Counted from the first letter of the stretch, positions 35,421-45,551 are shown. The stretch is 64,000 nt of DNA from Ga0077527 sp964533495 (GCA_964533495.1 CAZHJU010000007.1:43714-107713), one strand, 5' to 3'. Program-made: numbers and translations. The notes: generated by a model from the sequence alone, not told the origin.

Positions 35421-36488
35421 TCAGCGCGCGATTTTTCCGATCTTCAGTCCGCCGGCCAGCTGGTCGAGCGCCGCGAGCAGCGCCTCCGGCATCGGCACGC
35501 CGTTCTTCTCGCGGTCGGCACGGGTGACATGCGTGCCTTCGCCCGGCAGGCGGATGCGGTCGACGCCGGGCAGGCGCTGCGAATCGCGGATGTCGCGGAT
35601 CAGCGCATCCATGCCCGACTTGAATGCCTTCAGCTCCTGGAAGGCCCCGATGTTGATCGCGACGATGGCGTGCCCGGTGTTGGTGACGCTGCTGTCGTCG
35701 TTGTTGAAATCGACGACGTCCCTGCCCATCGCCGCGCCATTGAGGTTGCCGGCGAGCATGCCAAGGACCAGCGCCAGGCCGTAGCCCTTGTAGCCGCCGA
35801 TCGGCAGCAGAAAGCCCTCGTTCGCGCGCTTCGGGTCGGTCAGCGGATTGCCACTGCGGTCCATCATCCAGCCCTCGGGCATCATCTCGCCGCGCTGCGC
35901 CTTGGTCTTGACCTTGCCGTAGGCGGCCACCGTCGTCGCCATGTCGAGGATCACCGCCGGCTCCTCGCCCGCCGGCACCGCGACCGCGATCGGATTGGTC
36001 GACAGCAGCATGTCGAGCCCGCCCCAGGGCGGCAGGTGGTTGGCGCTGCCGACGGCCATGTAGAGGCCGATCATGTCGTGCGCGAGCGGCATCGTCGCGT
36101 ACAGCGACGCCGGGCCGGCATGGTTGCTCCACTTCGCGCCGACCCAGGCCACGCCCGCGGTCTTCGCTTTCTCGATCGCCTTCTCGGCGGCGAACTTCAT
36201 CACCAGGTGGCCCATACCGTTGTCGCCGTTGACGACCGCCATGCCCGCCAGCTCGCGCTCGACGCGGATATCGGGCCGGACGTTGACCGCCCTGCCCTGG
36301 ATGCGGCGGATGTACTGCGGCAGGCGGAACACGCCGTGGCCTTCGGAGCCGTTGATGTCGGCCTGCGCCATCAGCCGCGCGATGGTCCGCGCGTCCTCGC
36401 GCGGCACCGCGACCGCCTCGAAGGCGGAAGCGATGAAGGCGCGCAGGTTGTCGCCCGACACCCGTTGCTGCTGCTTTTGATCAGCCAT
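35421..36488 (-). CDS. Malate/L-lactate/ureidoglycolate dehydrogenase family oxidoreductase
   Basis: A 355-residue NAD(P)-dependent enzyme of the LDH2/MDH2 family, which has its own fold. It shows GSEGHGVFRLPQYI near the N-terminus and NHLPPWGG, STNPIAVAVPAG and GGYKGYGLALVLG further on. Likely substrates are 2-hydroxy acids. The ATG at 36488 lies 8 nt inside the end of the epimerase-like gene, so the two are coupled. The product probably acts on a 2-hydroxy/2-oxo acid in the same pathway as the CoA-linked neighbours. Confidence 0.87.
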   Translation of the reverse strand: MADQKQQQRVSGDNLRAFIASAFEAVAVPREDARTIARLMAQADINGSEGHGVFRLPQYIRRIQGRAVNVRPDIRVERELAGMAVVNGDNGMGHLVMKFAAEKAIEKAKTAGVAWVGAKWSNHAGPASLYATMPLAHDMIGLYMAVGSANHLPPWGGLDMLLSTNPIAVAVPAGEEPAVILDMATTVAAYGKVKTKAQRGEMMPEGWMMDRSGNPLTDPKRANEGFLLPIGGYKGYGLALVLGMLAGNLNGAAMGRDVVDFNNDDSSVTNTGHAIVAINIGAFQELKAFKSGMDALIRDIRDSQRLPGVDRIRLPGEGTHVTRADREKNGVPMPEALLAALDQLAGGLKIGKIAR

Positions 36489-36906
36489 GATTGTCGTCCG
36501 GATTGTTTTCTTCGAGTTCGACCAGCGCGCCGAGAAAATCCCTCGGATGCACGAAGGCGATGCGCCCGCCATGTACGTTCAACTGCACCTTGCCGGCGCC
36601 GAGCACCTGCACGCCGGCGGCGGCGAGTTCTTCCGTGGTCCGCCCGACGTCGTCGACGCCGAGGCAGAAATGGTGGATGCCGCCCTTCGGATTGCGTTCG
36701 AGGAATTTGGCCACCGGCGAATCCGCCCGCGACGGTTCCATCAGTTCGATTTTCGCGTTGCCGAGATCGACGTAGGTCATGCGCACACCCTGCTCTTCAT
36801 TGACCTCGATCGCGCCGGCAGTCAGTCCGTACGTCGCCTCGAGCCTGCGCAGCGCCGCCGCAAGGTCGGGTACAACGATCGAGACATGGCTGAGGCCGGT
36901 AATCAT
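36481..36906 (-). CDS. Methylmalonyl-CoA epimerase-like VOC protein
   Basis: A 141-residue vicinal-oxygen-chelate protein made of two beta-alpha-beta-beta-beta modules. It resembles methylmalonyl-CoA epimerase (GLSHVSIVVPDL, GGIHHFCLGVDDV, FVHPRDFLGALVELEE). Metal ligands are probably His7, His76 and the C-terminal Glu. No methylmalonyl-CoA mutase is nearby, so the exact acyl-CoA is unsure. It starts a few bases after an AT-rich element that follows the upstream CoA-transferase, and overlaps the next gene by 8 nt. Confidence 0.82.
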   Translation of the reverse strand: MITGLSHVSIVVPDLAAALRRLEATYGLTAGAIEVNEEQGVRMTYVDLGNAKIELMEPSRADSPVAKFLERNPKGGIHHFCLGVDDVGRTTEELAAAGVQVLGAGKVQLNVHGGRIAFVHPRDFLGALVELEENNPDDNHG

Positions 36907-36910
36907 GTAT

Positions 36911-36941
36911 TTTATAAGTATTTGATTTTAAATGATTTTTT
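36911..36941 (-). repeat. AT-rich dispersed element, copy C
   Basis: Minus-strand tract AAAATCATTTAAAAT followed by core CAAATACTTAT. It begins inside the last codons (Lys-Ile-Ile) of the upstream CoA-transferase, contains its TAA stop, and ends just before the ATG of the epimerase-like gene. Confidence 0.75.
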
Positions 36942-38133
36942 CTTTTCTCAGCTCGGCAATCCGGGCATCGCTGAAACCCAGCTCCTCACGCAGCACCGCT
37001 TCGGTGTGCTGGCCCAGCAGCGGCGGAGCGCGGCGAATGCTGGGCGGCGTGTCGCTGAAACGGAAGGGAATGCCGAGCATCTTCACCGCGCCCGCGGTCG
37101 GATGCTCGACCTCGGTCACCATGTCGCGCGCGACCGCATGCGGCGCGGCCAGCGCCTGCGCCACGCTGTTGATGCGGCCGCAGGGAATGCCCGCGGCCGT
37201 CAGTTTTTCGATCCACTGTTCCGCGCCCTCGCGCTTCAGCCCGGCGCCGACCAGCGCGTCGAGCGCCTCGCGGTTGCCGACGCGGTCCGGGTTCTTCGCG
37301 AAGCGCGGATCGGCCGCCCATTCGGCGTGGCCGAGCACCCCGGCGAACTTGGCGAACTGGCCGTCGTTGCCCACCGCCACCGCGATCATGTCGTCGCGCG
37401 TCGGATAGGCGGTGTAGGGCACGATGTTCGGATGGCCGTTGCCGAAACGCCCGGCGTTTTTCCCGGAGACCAAGTGATTCGAGGCGACGTTGGCGAGCAT
37501 CGCCAGCCCGCTGTCGAACAGCGACACCTCGACATGCTGGCCGCGGCCGGTCGCATGCCGCGCGTTGAGCGCCGCGAGCACCGAGTTGCAGGCCAGCATG
37601 CCGGTGCAGATGTCGACGATGGCGACGCCGTACTTCATCGGCATGCCGTCCGGCTCGCCGGTGATGCTCATCAGGCCCGATTCCGCCTGCAGGATGAAGT
37701 CGTAGCCGGGCAGCCCGGCCTTGGGCCCGGTCGAGCCGTAACCGGTGATCGAGCAGCGCACGAGCTGCGGCGCGTTCGCCTGCAGCCAGTCGTTGCCGAA
37801 GCCCCACTTCTCCAGCGTGCCGACCTTGAAGTTCTCGACCAGTACGTCGGATTTGCGGATCAGCCCGGCCAGCACCTCCTGCCCGGACTTCATCGCCATG
37901 TTCAGCGTGATCGAACGCTTGTTGCGGTTGACGCCGAGGTAGTAGGCCGATTCGCCCTCGGCGAAAGGCGGCCCCCAGCTGCGGGTGTCGTCGCCCACGC
38001 CCGGCGGCTCGACCTTGATCACGTCGGCGCCCATGTCGCCGAGCATCATCGTGCACAGCGGGCCGGCGAGGATGCGCGTCAGGTCGAGGACGCGAACACC
38101 GTGGAGGGCGCCGGATTTCGGATTGTCGGACAT
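36928..38133 (-). CDS. CaiB/BaiF family (type III) CoA-transferase
   Basis: A 401-residue enzyme moving CoA between carboxylic acids without a covalent cofactor. The N-terminus (GVRVLDLTRILAGPLCTMML) and the catalytic aspartate Asp174 (AIVDICTGML) are present. It is paralogous to the CoA-transferase at 40594-41805. It may activate the acid degraded by the surrounding genes. The stop and last codons lie within AT-rich copy C. A terminator separates it from the upstream enoyl-CoA hydratase gene. Confidence 0.9.
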   Translation of the reverse strand: MSDNPKSGALHGVRVLDLTRILAGPLCTMMLGDMGADVIKVEPPGVGDDTRSWGPPFAEGESAYYLGVNRNKRSITLNMAMKSGQEVLAGLIRKSDVLVENFKVGTLEKWGFGNDWLQANAPQLVRCSITGYGSTGPKAGLPGYDFILQAESGLMSITGEPDGMPMKYGVAIVDICTGMLACNSVLAALNARHATGRGQHVEVSLFDSGLAMLANVASNHLVSGKNAGRFGNGHPNIVPYTAYPTRDDMIAVAVGNDGQFAKFAGVLGHAEWAADPRFAKNPDRVGNREALDALVGAGLKREGAEQWIEKLTAAGIPCGRINSVAQALAAPHAVARDMVTEVEHPTAGAVKMLGIPFRFSDTPPSIRRAPPLLGQHTEAVLREELGFSDARIAELRKEKII

Positions 38134-38155
38134 CTCGGCAATTAGCTTGAAAATG

Positions 38156-38183
38156 AAAAAGCGGCGGGCACCAGCCCGCCGCC
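38156..38183 (-). terminator. Rho-independent terminator after the MenB/BadI-like gene
   Basis: On the minus strand the stem CGGCGGGC / GCCCGCCG with loop TGGT is followed by CTTTTTC. It lies 13 bp after the stop of the hydratase gene and 23 bp before the start of the CoA-transferase, so the two genes are probably separate or attenuated units. Confidence 0.85.
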
Positions 38184-38196
38184 GTAACGGTACCGC

Positions 38197-39096
38197 TTAC
38201 TTGCGCTTGCGCCGCATCGACGGCGGCGCGTTGAGATCGCGCTCGTAGCCGTCGACGTATTTCTCCAGTTCCTTTTTCGCCTGCATGCGGAATTTCTGGA
38301 AGTTCGGCTTGCGGCCGGCGAGGAAGGCATCCATGCCCTCGTTCGCCTCGGGCGAACCCCAGACATGCGCCAGCAGCTCCATGCCGTGCTGCCAGGAGGA
38401 GTACAGGTTGTCGGACTCGAAGTTCAGCGACTTCTTGGTCATGCGGATGGTCAGTGCGCTGTGGCCCTTCATGGTCTCGCACCACTTGAGCGTTTCCTTC
38501 AGCAGGTCCTTCTGCGGCACGCATTTGTTGATCAGACCCACTTCGACCGCCTCCCTGGCGGTGAAACGGCGGGCACAGAAAATCATCTCGCGGGCCAGGC
38601 GCTCGCCGATGATGCGCGGCATGTACTGAGTCGCGCCGACGGTGGGGCAGGCGCCCACTTTCGCGCCGGTCTGGCCGAGCACCGCGTTCTCGGAAGCGAT
38701 CACCAGGTCGCACCACAACGCGAGTTCGTGGCCGCCGCCCATGCACCAGCCGTTGACCATCGCGATCACCGGAATCGGCAGGCCGCGGATCGTCATCGCC
38801 AGGCCGAGCATGCGGTCGTTCCACATGTAGGCGTTGGTGAAGTTCAGCCGCTTCATCGCATAGAAATCGCCGCCGGCGGAGAATGAGCGGTTGCCCTTGC
38901 CGGTGATGACGGCGCAGACGATCGACGGATCCTCGCGGGTGAATTTCAGCGCGTCGATCATCTCGTCGAGGGTCTGCTCGCGAAAGGCGTTGAGCACCTT
39001 CTCGCGGTTGATGGTGATCCAGGCGACCTGGTCCTTCACCTCGTAGATGATGTCGCCGTACTTGCGGCTTTTGGACTTCCGGGCTTTCGCGGCCAT
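38197..39096 (-). CDS. Enoyl-CoA hydratase/isomerase, MenB/BadI-like subgroup
   Basis: A 299-residue crotonase-fold protein. The oxyanion-hole regions are FSAGGDFYAMK and GWCMGGGHELALWCDL. The run GQTGAKVGACPTVGATQYMPRIIGERLAREM and the C-terminal GMDAFLAGRKPNFQKFR resemble naphthoyl-CoA synthase (MenB) and 2-ketocyclohexanecarboxyl-CoA hydrolase (BadI) more than fatty-acid hydratases. Ring opening of an alicyclic acyl-CoA is therefore plausible, but this is inferred. The ATG at 39096 has a GGGGAG site. It has a lysine/arginine-rich tail at both ends. Confidence 0.85.
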   Translation of the reverse strand: MAAKARKSKSRKYGDIIYEVKDQVAWITINREKVLNAFREQTLDEMIDALKFTREDPSIVCAVITGKGNRSFSAGGDFYAMKRLNFTNAYMWNDRMLGLAMTIRGLPIPVIAMVNGWCMGGGHELALWCDLVIASENAVLGQTGAKVGACPTVGATQYMPRIIGERLAREMIFCARRFTAREAVEVGLINKCVPQKDLLKETLKWCETMKGHSALTIRMTKKSLNFESDNLYSSWQHGMELLAHVWGSPEANEGMDAFLAGRKPNFQKFRMQAKKELEKYVDGYERDLNAPPSMRRKRK

Positions 39097-39266
39097 GATT
39101 CTCCCCACCGGTCGGTTGTTCTGGAAAGCGGCGATTTTAGCAGAACGCCCTTCGGCGATTGACAGGTCCGGAGGTCGTCTTTATCGTGGACTTGCGGCGT
39201 TCGATTGCGGTTCATGACACGCTCCACGCACTGAGGGCGACGCATGCGCATACCAACGGGGTGGTG

Positions 39267-39398
39267 ATGCGGTACGCGATCTGCGAACTGAGACGATGTC
39301 AGGATTGCGGGCAGCCGGTAGCGGCCAGGGACAGGTATTGCGGAAGGTGCGGGGCGAAGTTGCCGAGGGAACCGGAGTCGATTCAATCGCCCAGGTAA
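39267..39398 (+). CDS. Small zinc-ribbon protein
   Basis: A possible 43-residue protein containing one zinc-ribbon pair, RCQDCGQPV followed by RYCGRCGAKL (two CxxC knuckles 14 residues apart). The strong motif argues for a real product. No good ribosome-binding site was seen and the start could be further upstream. It overlaps the 3' end of the convergent toxin gene by 16 bp. Function unknown. Confidence 0.45.
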   Translation: MRYAICELRRCQDCGQPVAARDRYCGRCGAKLPREPESIQSPR

Positions 39399-39679
39399 CC
39401 CGCCTCGCGCTGATGACGCACGGCGAGAATGCGGATGCGGTTCGCGACGGGGGAATACTCGTACAGCGCAACGTAGCCCGCCTGCCCGCGCGCAATCACC
39501 AGCTCCCGCAGCGGCGAACCTGCAACAACCCTTCTGCCGATTTCCGGGTGCAGCTCAAGCACCGTCACCGCGGACTGTATCCTGTCGATGTGATCCAGCG
39601 CTGTCGCCGGATCGTGTCCGGCATTGAACCCGAAAATCTTTTCGAGGTCGGCAAGCGCCTCCTCCGAAAAGACGATCAT
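39383..39679 (-). CDS. ParE/RelE-family toxin
   Basis: A 98-residue protein of the RelE/ParE superfamily (IVFSEEALADLEKIFGF, REL near 58, VALYEYSPVANRIRILAVRHQREAGY). Such toxins inhibit translation or gyrase; which applies cannot be told from sequence. Its ATG overlaps the antitoxin stop (ATGA), giving the usual antitoxin-first operon. It sits between two catabolic gene groups and was probably acquired on its own. Confidence 0.85.
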   Translation of the reverse strand: MIVFSEEALADLEKIFGFNAGHDPATALDHIDRIQSAVTVLELHPEIGRRVVAGSPLRELVIARGQAGYVALYEYSPVANRIRILAVRHQREAGYLGD

Positions 39680-39954
39680 GCGATCTTGCGGGCCTTGGGC
39701 CGGACCGCGGGTTTCCCCCGCATGCGCTCGCGCAGATAATCAAACACTTCGCCCGCCGGGATGCCCTTGCCGGTTTTTTTCATGCGCGACAACCGGGCCG
39801 TCGCCTCGGCGTGGTATTCGGCGCGGGTCTCCTCGGCCAGCAGGCGCTCCTCAATCGCCCCGACCATAAAGGCATGGGCCGTGGTGTCGCGCGATTGCGC
39901 CAGCTTTTCAATGCGCCGCTTGATTTCCTCGGGAATGCGAAGGGATACCGCCAT
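39676..39954 (-). CDS. CopG/RHH-type antitoxin
   Basis: A 92-residue protein starting with a ribbon-helix-helix domain (AVSLRIPEEIKRRIEKLAQSRDTTAHAFMV) for DNA binding. A charged C-terminal part follows (GEVFDYLRERMRGKPAVRPKARK) that would wrap the toxin. The ATG at 39954 is preferred over a TTG two codons upstream. It overlaps the toxin gene by 4 nt. Autorepression of the pair is typical. Confidence 0.83.
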   Translation of the reverse strand: MAVSLRIPEEIKRRIEKLAQSRDTTAHAFMVGAIEERLLAEETRAEYHAEATARLSRMKKTGKGIPAGEVFDYLRERMRGKPAVRPKARKIA

Positions 39955-39964
39955 GACCAACCCC

Positions 39965-39984
39965 TGTACTACAAAAGAGATACA
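39965..39984. promoter_or_regulatory. Possible operator upstream of the antitoxin gene
   Basis: TGTA and TACA half-sites enclose a 12-bp spacer (TGTACTACAAAAGAGATACA), 11 bp upstream of the antitoxin ATG. It could bind the ribbon-helix-helix antitoxin. This rests on position and partial symmetry only. Confidence 0.2.
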
Positions 39985-40026
39985 GCGATGCTAGGACATG
40001 GCCCGGCGACGGTCAAGCGGGTGGCC

Positions 40027-40052
40027 GCTGGATGAAACACGCCGGAATGACG
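40027..40052. repeat. Degenerate half copy of the CCGGAATGACG element
   Basis: GCTGGAT followed after a short gap by GCCGGAATGACGG. It resembles the right end of the full element at 40476-40561, in the same orientation. The VOC gene lies between the two. Confidence 0.4.
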
Positions 40053-40071
40053 GCCCGTGGATCGGGCCGGG

Positions 40072-40452
40072 TCAGAGGTATTCGGAAACCTCCACCAGAT
40101 TCAGATCCGGATCCCTGAAATAAACCGACCGGATTTCCCCCATCGCCCCGGTCTTGACGCAGGGCCCTTCGATGATCCCGACCTGGTGTTTTTCCAGGCT
40201 GGCGATCACCTGCGCCAGCGGCACCGACGCGATGAAGCAGAAATCCAGCGTGCCCGCGTCCGGCGCATGCGCCTTCGGTTTGTATGTCTTGCCCTTCACG
40301 TGGATGTTGATCTTCGAGCGGCCGAACTTCAGCGCGAGGCGCTGGCCGTTGCGGAAGGTTTCGAGGGTCATGCCCAGCACTTCAGTGTAGAAGCGGATGA
40401 TTTCGTCGGGCTGGGCGGTGGTGAGGACGAAGTGGTCGAGGCGGTCGATCAT
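40072..40452 (-). CDS. VOC family protein (glyoxalase/dioxygenase-like)
   Basis: A 126-residue vicinal-oxygen-chelate protein (MIDRLDHFVLTTAQPDEIIRFYTEVLGM at the start, ending IRSVYFRDPDLNLVEVSEYL). Probable metal ligands are His7, His51 and Glu119. Members include glyoxalases, extradiol dioxygenases and fosfomycin/bleomycin resistance proteins; no closer call is justified. The gene is bracketed by copies of the same intergenic repeat, so it may have moved as a unit. Confidence 0.82.
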   Translation of the reverse strand: MIDRLDHFVLTTAQPDEIIRFYTEVLGMTLETFRNGQRLALKFGRSKINIHVKGKTYKPKAHAPDAGTLDFCFIASVPLAQVIASLEKHQVGIIEGPCVKTGAMGEIRSVYFRDPDLNLVEVSEYL

Positions 40453-40475
40453 GGATGGGACTCCTGTGCCTGAGT

Positions 40476-40561
40476 CGTCATTCCGGCGTACGCCGGAATC
40501 CAGGGATTTGCCACGTTCCGTTGCTGGATTCCGGATCGCGCTCCGCACGTCCGGAATGACG
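40476..40561. repeat. 86-bp element with 11-bp terminal inverted repeats (CGTCATTCCGG / CCGGAATGACG)
   Basis: The ends are perfect inverted repeats, and the left end contains an inner palindrome (ATTCCGGCGTACGCCGGAAT). It resembles the ATTCC/GGAAT intergenic repeats common in betaproteobacteria. It abuts AT-rich copy D directly, in the gap between the second CoA-transferase and the VOC gene. Confidence 0.8.
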
Positions 40562-40567
40562 GTATTC

Positions 40568-40597
40568 AATAAGTATTTGATTTTATTGATATTTTAT
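40568..40597 (-). repeat. AT-rich dispersed element, copy D
   Basis: Minus-strand tract AAAATATCAATAAAAT followed by core CAAATACTTAT. It starts at the TAA stop of the CoA-transferase gene. It is almost identical to copy E. Confidence 0.78.
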
Positions 40598-41805
40598 ATC
40601 ACGCCCTTGGCGCGCAAATCGGCAAGGGTTTCGGGCTTGAGGCCCGCCTTTTCCAGCACGGCCGCGGTATCCTCGCCCAGCCGCGGCGCTGTGCTGCGGA
40701 TGCCACCGGGCGTGGCCGAGAGCTTGGGCACGATGCCGGGCACGTCGACCTTGTAGCCGTCGCGGGTGTTGATGTTGAGGATCATGTCGCGCGCCCGGTA
40801 CTGCGCGTCGTTGGCGATGTCGGCCACCGAGTAGATCGCGCCCGAGGGCACGTCGTGCTCCGCCAGCACCTTCAGCGCCGCGGCCTTGTCCCGCGCTTTC
40901 GTCCACGCGGCGATCGCGCCGTCGATGTCGGCGACGCGCTTCACCCGCCCTTCATTCGAGGCCATGTCCGGTGCGGCGGCGTAGTCGTCGCGGCCGATGG
41001 CCTTCATCAGCCGCCTGAAGATGCCGTCGCCGTTGCCGCCGATCAGGATCCAGCCGTCTGTGCACGGGTACGCGTTCGACGGCACGATCCCGGGCAGCGC
41101 GCTGCCCGCGGCCTCGCGCACGACGCCGAAGGCGCTGTATTCGGGCAGCAGGCTTTCCATGCAGTTGAACACGCTCTCGTAGAGCGCGATGTCGATGACC
41201 TGGCCTTCACCGTTGCAGGCATCCCGGTGATACAGCGCCATCAGGATGCCGATCACGCCGTGCAGCGCGGCCAGCGTGTCGCCAATGGACACGCCGACGC
41301 GCACCGGCACGCGACCCGGCTCGCCGCTCAAATAGCGCAGCCCGCCCATCGATTCGGCGATGATGCCGAAGCCGGGGCGGTCGCGGTAGGGGCCGTCCTG
41401 GCCGTAGCCGGAAATGCGCGCCATGACCAGACGCGGATTGATTTTTTTCAGGTCTTCGTAGCCGAGGCCCCATTCCTCCATCTTGCCGGGGCGGAAATTC
41501 TCGATCAGCACGTCGGCTTCCTTGACCAGCAGGCGCAGCACGTCCTGCCCTTCCGGCTGCGTCAGGTCGAGCGTGACCGACTGCTTGTTGCGCGACTGCA
41601 CTTCCCACCACACCGAGTTGCCGTTTTTCAGCAGCCGCCACTTGCGCAGCGGGTCGCCCTTGCCCGGCGGCTCGATCTTGATCACTTCGGCGCCGAAATC
41701 GGCCAGCGTCTTGCCGCAGAAAGGGCCGGCGATGAGCTGGCCGAGTTCGAGAACGCGGACGCCGGCAAGGGGGCCGGGGGTGGTCTGGGATGGGGATGTC
41801 ATCAT
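40594..41805 (-). CDS. CaiB/BaiF family (type III) CoA-transferase
   Basis: A 403-residue enzyme paralogous to the one at 36928-38133, with the conserved GVRVLELGQLIAGPFCGKTL start and catalytic Asp176 (SIGDTLAALHG). Its position 151 bp after the CoxL/M/S-like set suggests it activates the substrate or product of that hydroxylase as a CoA ester, but no acid can be named. Two adjacent ATGs (41805 and 41802) are possible starts. The stop codon forms the first bases of AT-rich copy D. Confidence 0.9.
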   Translation of the reverse strand: MMTSPSQTTPGPLAGVRVLELGQLIAGPFCGKTLADFGAEVIKIEPPGKGDPLRKWRLLKNGNSVWWEVQSRNKQSVTLDLTQPEGQDVLRLLVKEADVLIENFRPGKMEEWGLGYEDLKKINPRLVMARISGYGQDGPYRDRPGFGIIAESMGGLRYLSGEPGRVPVRVGVSIGDTLAALHGVIGILMALYHRDACNGEGQVIDIALYESVFNCMESLLPEYSAFGVVREAAGSALPGIVPSNAYPCTDGWILIGGNGDGIFRRLMKAIGRDDYAAAPDMASNEGRVKRVADIDGAIAAWTKARDKAAALKVLAEHDVPSGAIYSVADIANDAQYRARDMILNINTRDGYKVDVPGIVPKLSATPGGIRSTAPRLGEDTAAVLEKAGLKPETLADLRAKGVI

Positions 41806-41876
41806 GGTGCGGCGTCCTTCACTGTAGGTTGAAGGATACTGCGGAAGAACACCAGGAACAGGGAGATTTCCGGGTA

Positions 41877-41945
41877 CCCCTCACCCGATCCCTCTGCTGC
41901 GCCTCAAGTGTTCCCTTGTCCCCGCTCGCGGAGAGAGGGAGGGAA
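41877..41945. repeat. CCCTCTGCTGCGC intergenic repeat, copy 1
   Basis: CCCTCACCCGATCCCTCTGC and following bases, then AGTGTTCCCTTGTCCCC and a GC-rich end (GGAGAGAGGGAGG). It aligns over about 35 nt with copy 2 at 58791-58855 (reverse orientation). It fills much of the 151-bp gap between the CoxS-like gene and the CoA-transferase. Confidence 0.7.
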
Positions 41946-41956
41946 TCAGTTGGACT

Positions 41957-42427
<471 letters not shown>

Positions 42428-42429
42428 GG

Positions 42430-43235
<806 letters not shown>

Positions 43236-43239
<4 letters not shown>

Positions 43240-45551
43240 TGGCCTTTCTTCGCGGCGGTGATGGCCTGCCACAGCCTGTGCGCGGTCAGCGGCATGTCGA
43301 GCGGCGGCACGCCCAGCGGCCGCAGCGCGTTCATCACGGCGTTGGTCAGCGCGGCCAGCGAGGCGGTGCAGCCCGACTCGCCCATGCCCTTGACGCCCAG
43401 CGGGCTGATGGTGCCGAAGGTGGTGTGTTCGGCGACGGTGATGTCCCTGATCCAGCCGGCCTTCGGCATCGCGTAGTCCATGAAGCTACCGGTCAGCATC
43501 TGGCCGGTGTCGGGATCGTAGACGATGTTCTCGCCGAAGATCTGGCCCCAGCCCTGGGCCACCGCGCCGTGCATCTGGCCTTCGACGATGGTGTGGTTGA
43601 TGACCACGCCGCAGTCGTCGACGGTGACATAGGAAACGACCTCGGTGACGCCGGTCTGCGGGTCGACCTCGACTTCGGCGACATGGCAGCCGTTGGGGAA
43701 GGTCGAACCGAACTTGCCTTCGCCGGTGACGGTCAGCGACTTCTTCGCGGCGAGTTCGCCGAGGGTGATTTTCCGGTTCGACTCGGTGGATTTGAATTCG
43801 CCGTGGTCGTAGGCGACCTGCGAGGGTTCGACGCCGAGCTGCTCGGCCGCGAGCGGCGTCGCGGTCTCGATCAGTTTTTTCGCCGCGATGCTGCAGACCG
43901 TGCCGGCGCCGACGATGGTGCGCGAGCCGCCGGTGTGGTTGCCGATCAGGCCCTGCTCACCGATGCCCTGGCGCAGCCGGATGCGCTCGGCCGGAATGCC
44001 GAGGCCGGCGCCGATGATCTGGGCGAAGGTGGTTTCATGGCCCTGGCCCTGGGAATGCGACACCGAGTACGCGGTGACCGTGCCGTCGGCGGCGACTTCG
44101 AGCCGCACCTCGTCCTTGGGGAACATGCCGGCGCCGGAATTCTCGATCACGGTCGAGAAGCCGAGGCCGCGGATCATGCCGCGTTTTTCCGATTCGGCGC
44201 GACGCTTCGGAAAACCGGCGACGTCGGCGAGTTTCATCGCCTTGTCGAGCACGCCGTGGAAATCGGCGATGTCGTAGACCGAGCCGGTCGGCGTCTTGTA
44301 CGGAAAGGCGTCGGCCGGGATGAAATTGCGGCGGCGGATCTCCGCGGGATCGATGTGCATCTGCGCCGCGGCCTCGTCGACCAGGCGCTCAATCGCGAAG
44401 GCGATTTCAGGACGCGCAGCACCGCGGTAGGCCGAGACCGGCGCGGTGTTGGTCAACGCCACGCGCCAGCGGCCGAACAGCGCCCGGGTCTTGTAGACGC
44501 CGTTGAGACAGGTCACCGGGTTGCGCATCGGGCTGACTGGGCCGGCGGGATGCAGGTAGGCGCCGAGGTCGGCGATCCAGTCGATGCGCATGCCGAGGAA
44601 GGTGCCGTCCTTGTCCAGCGCGAGTTCGCCGTCGATGTAGTTGGCCCGGCCGTGGGAATCGGACAGGAAGCCCTCGCTGCGCGAGGACACCCATTTCAGC
44701 GGACGGCCGAGGGTTTTCGCGCCGAGCATCAGCGCAACGTATTCGGGGTAGGCGATGCTGCGCTGGCCGAAGCCGCCGCCGACGTCGCGGGCGACGATGT
44801 CGATCTTGTCATCGGCCACGCCGGCGTAGGCGGCGAGCTGGATGCGCATCATGTTGATGCCCTGCACCGGCGAATGCACCGTGAATTTGCCGCTGGCGGC
44901 GTCATACGCCACCGTGCAGGCGCGCGGCTCCATCGGGTTCGGCGCGACGCGGGTCACGTCGAGCCGGAGTTTGGTGACGTGGGCGGCCCTGGCGAATGCG
45001 ACCTCGACCGCCGCGGCATCGCCGGCCTCCTGCTCGAAGGCGAGATTGCCGGGCACGTTGTCGTGCAACTGCGGCGCGCCGGCCTCCAGCGCGGCCCGCG
45101 GCGACACCGCCACCGGCAGGTCTTCGTATTCAATTTCGATCAGTTCGGCGGCATCCTGCGCCTGCAGCGCGGTTTCCGCGACCACCAGCGCCACCAGGTC
45201 GCCGACGAAACGCACGCGGCCGTGGGCCAGCACCGGACGCTCGGGAATATCCGCCTTCCTGCCGTCCTTGCCGGCGAAGGTCAGGAAACTCAGCGGCTTG
45301 ACGTAGCCCGCCTTGACCGCGTCCTCGCCGGTCAGCACCGCGAGCACGCCCTTCGCCTTGCGAGCGGCATCGGTGTTCATCGACAGGATTTTCGCGTGGG
45401 CGCGGTCGGCTCGCAGGAAGGCCACGTGGGCCTGGTTCGGCAGGTTCCAGTCCGCCGCGTAACAGCCCTCGCCCTTGATCAGGCGCAGATCCTCGAGGCG
45501 GGCAAGCTTCGCGCCGCCAACGTCAAACAGTTGTGAATGGTGTGTGTCCAT
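43236..45551 (-). CDS. Molybdenum hydroxylase large subunit, form-II CoxL-like
   Basis: A 771-residue Mo-MCD subunit. The active-site loop is AYRGAARPE (residues 374-382), as in form-II CoxL-like proteins; genuine aerobic CO dehydrogenase has AYRCSFR. The catalytic glutamate is in GVKGMGESG near the C-terminus. Form-II enzymes oxidise aldehydes, N-heteroaromatics or unknown compounds, so CO oxidation is not expected. It is the first gene of an L-M-S operon; canonical cox operons are M-S-L. No maturation genes (coxD/E/F) are adjacent. Confidence 0.92.

Noticed and set aside
36986..38824. 612-codon minus-strand frame spanning the CoA-transferase and hydratase genes
   Set aside because: Out of frame with both genes, crosses a terminator and is Arg/Ala-rich noise.
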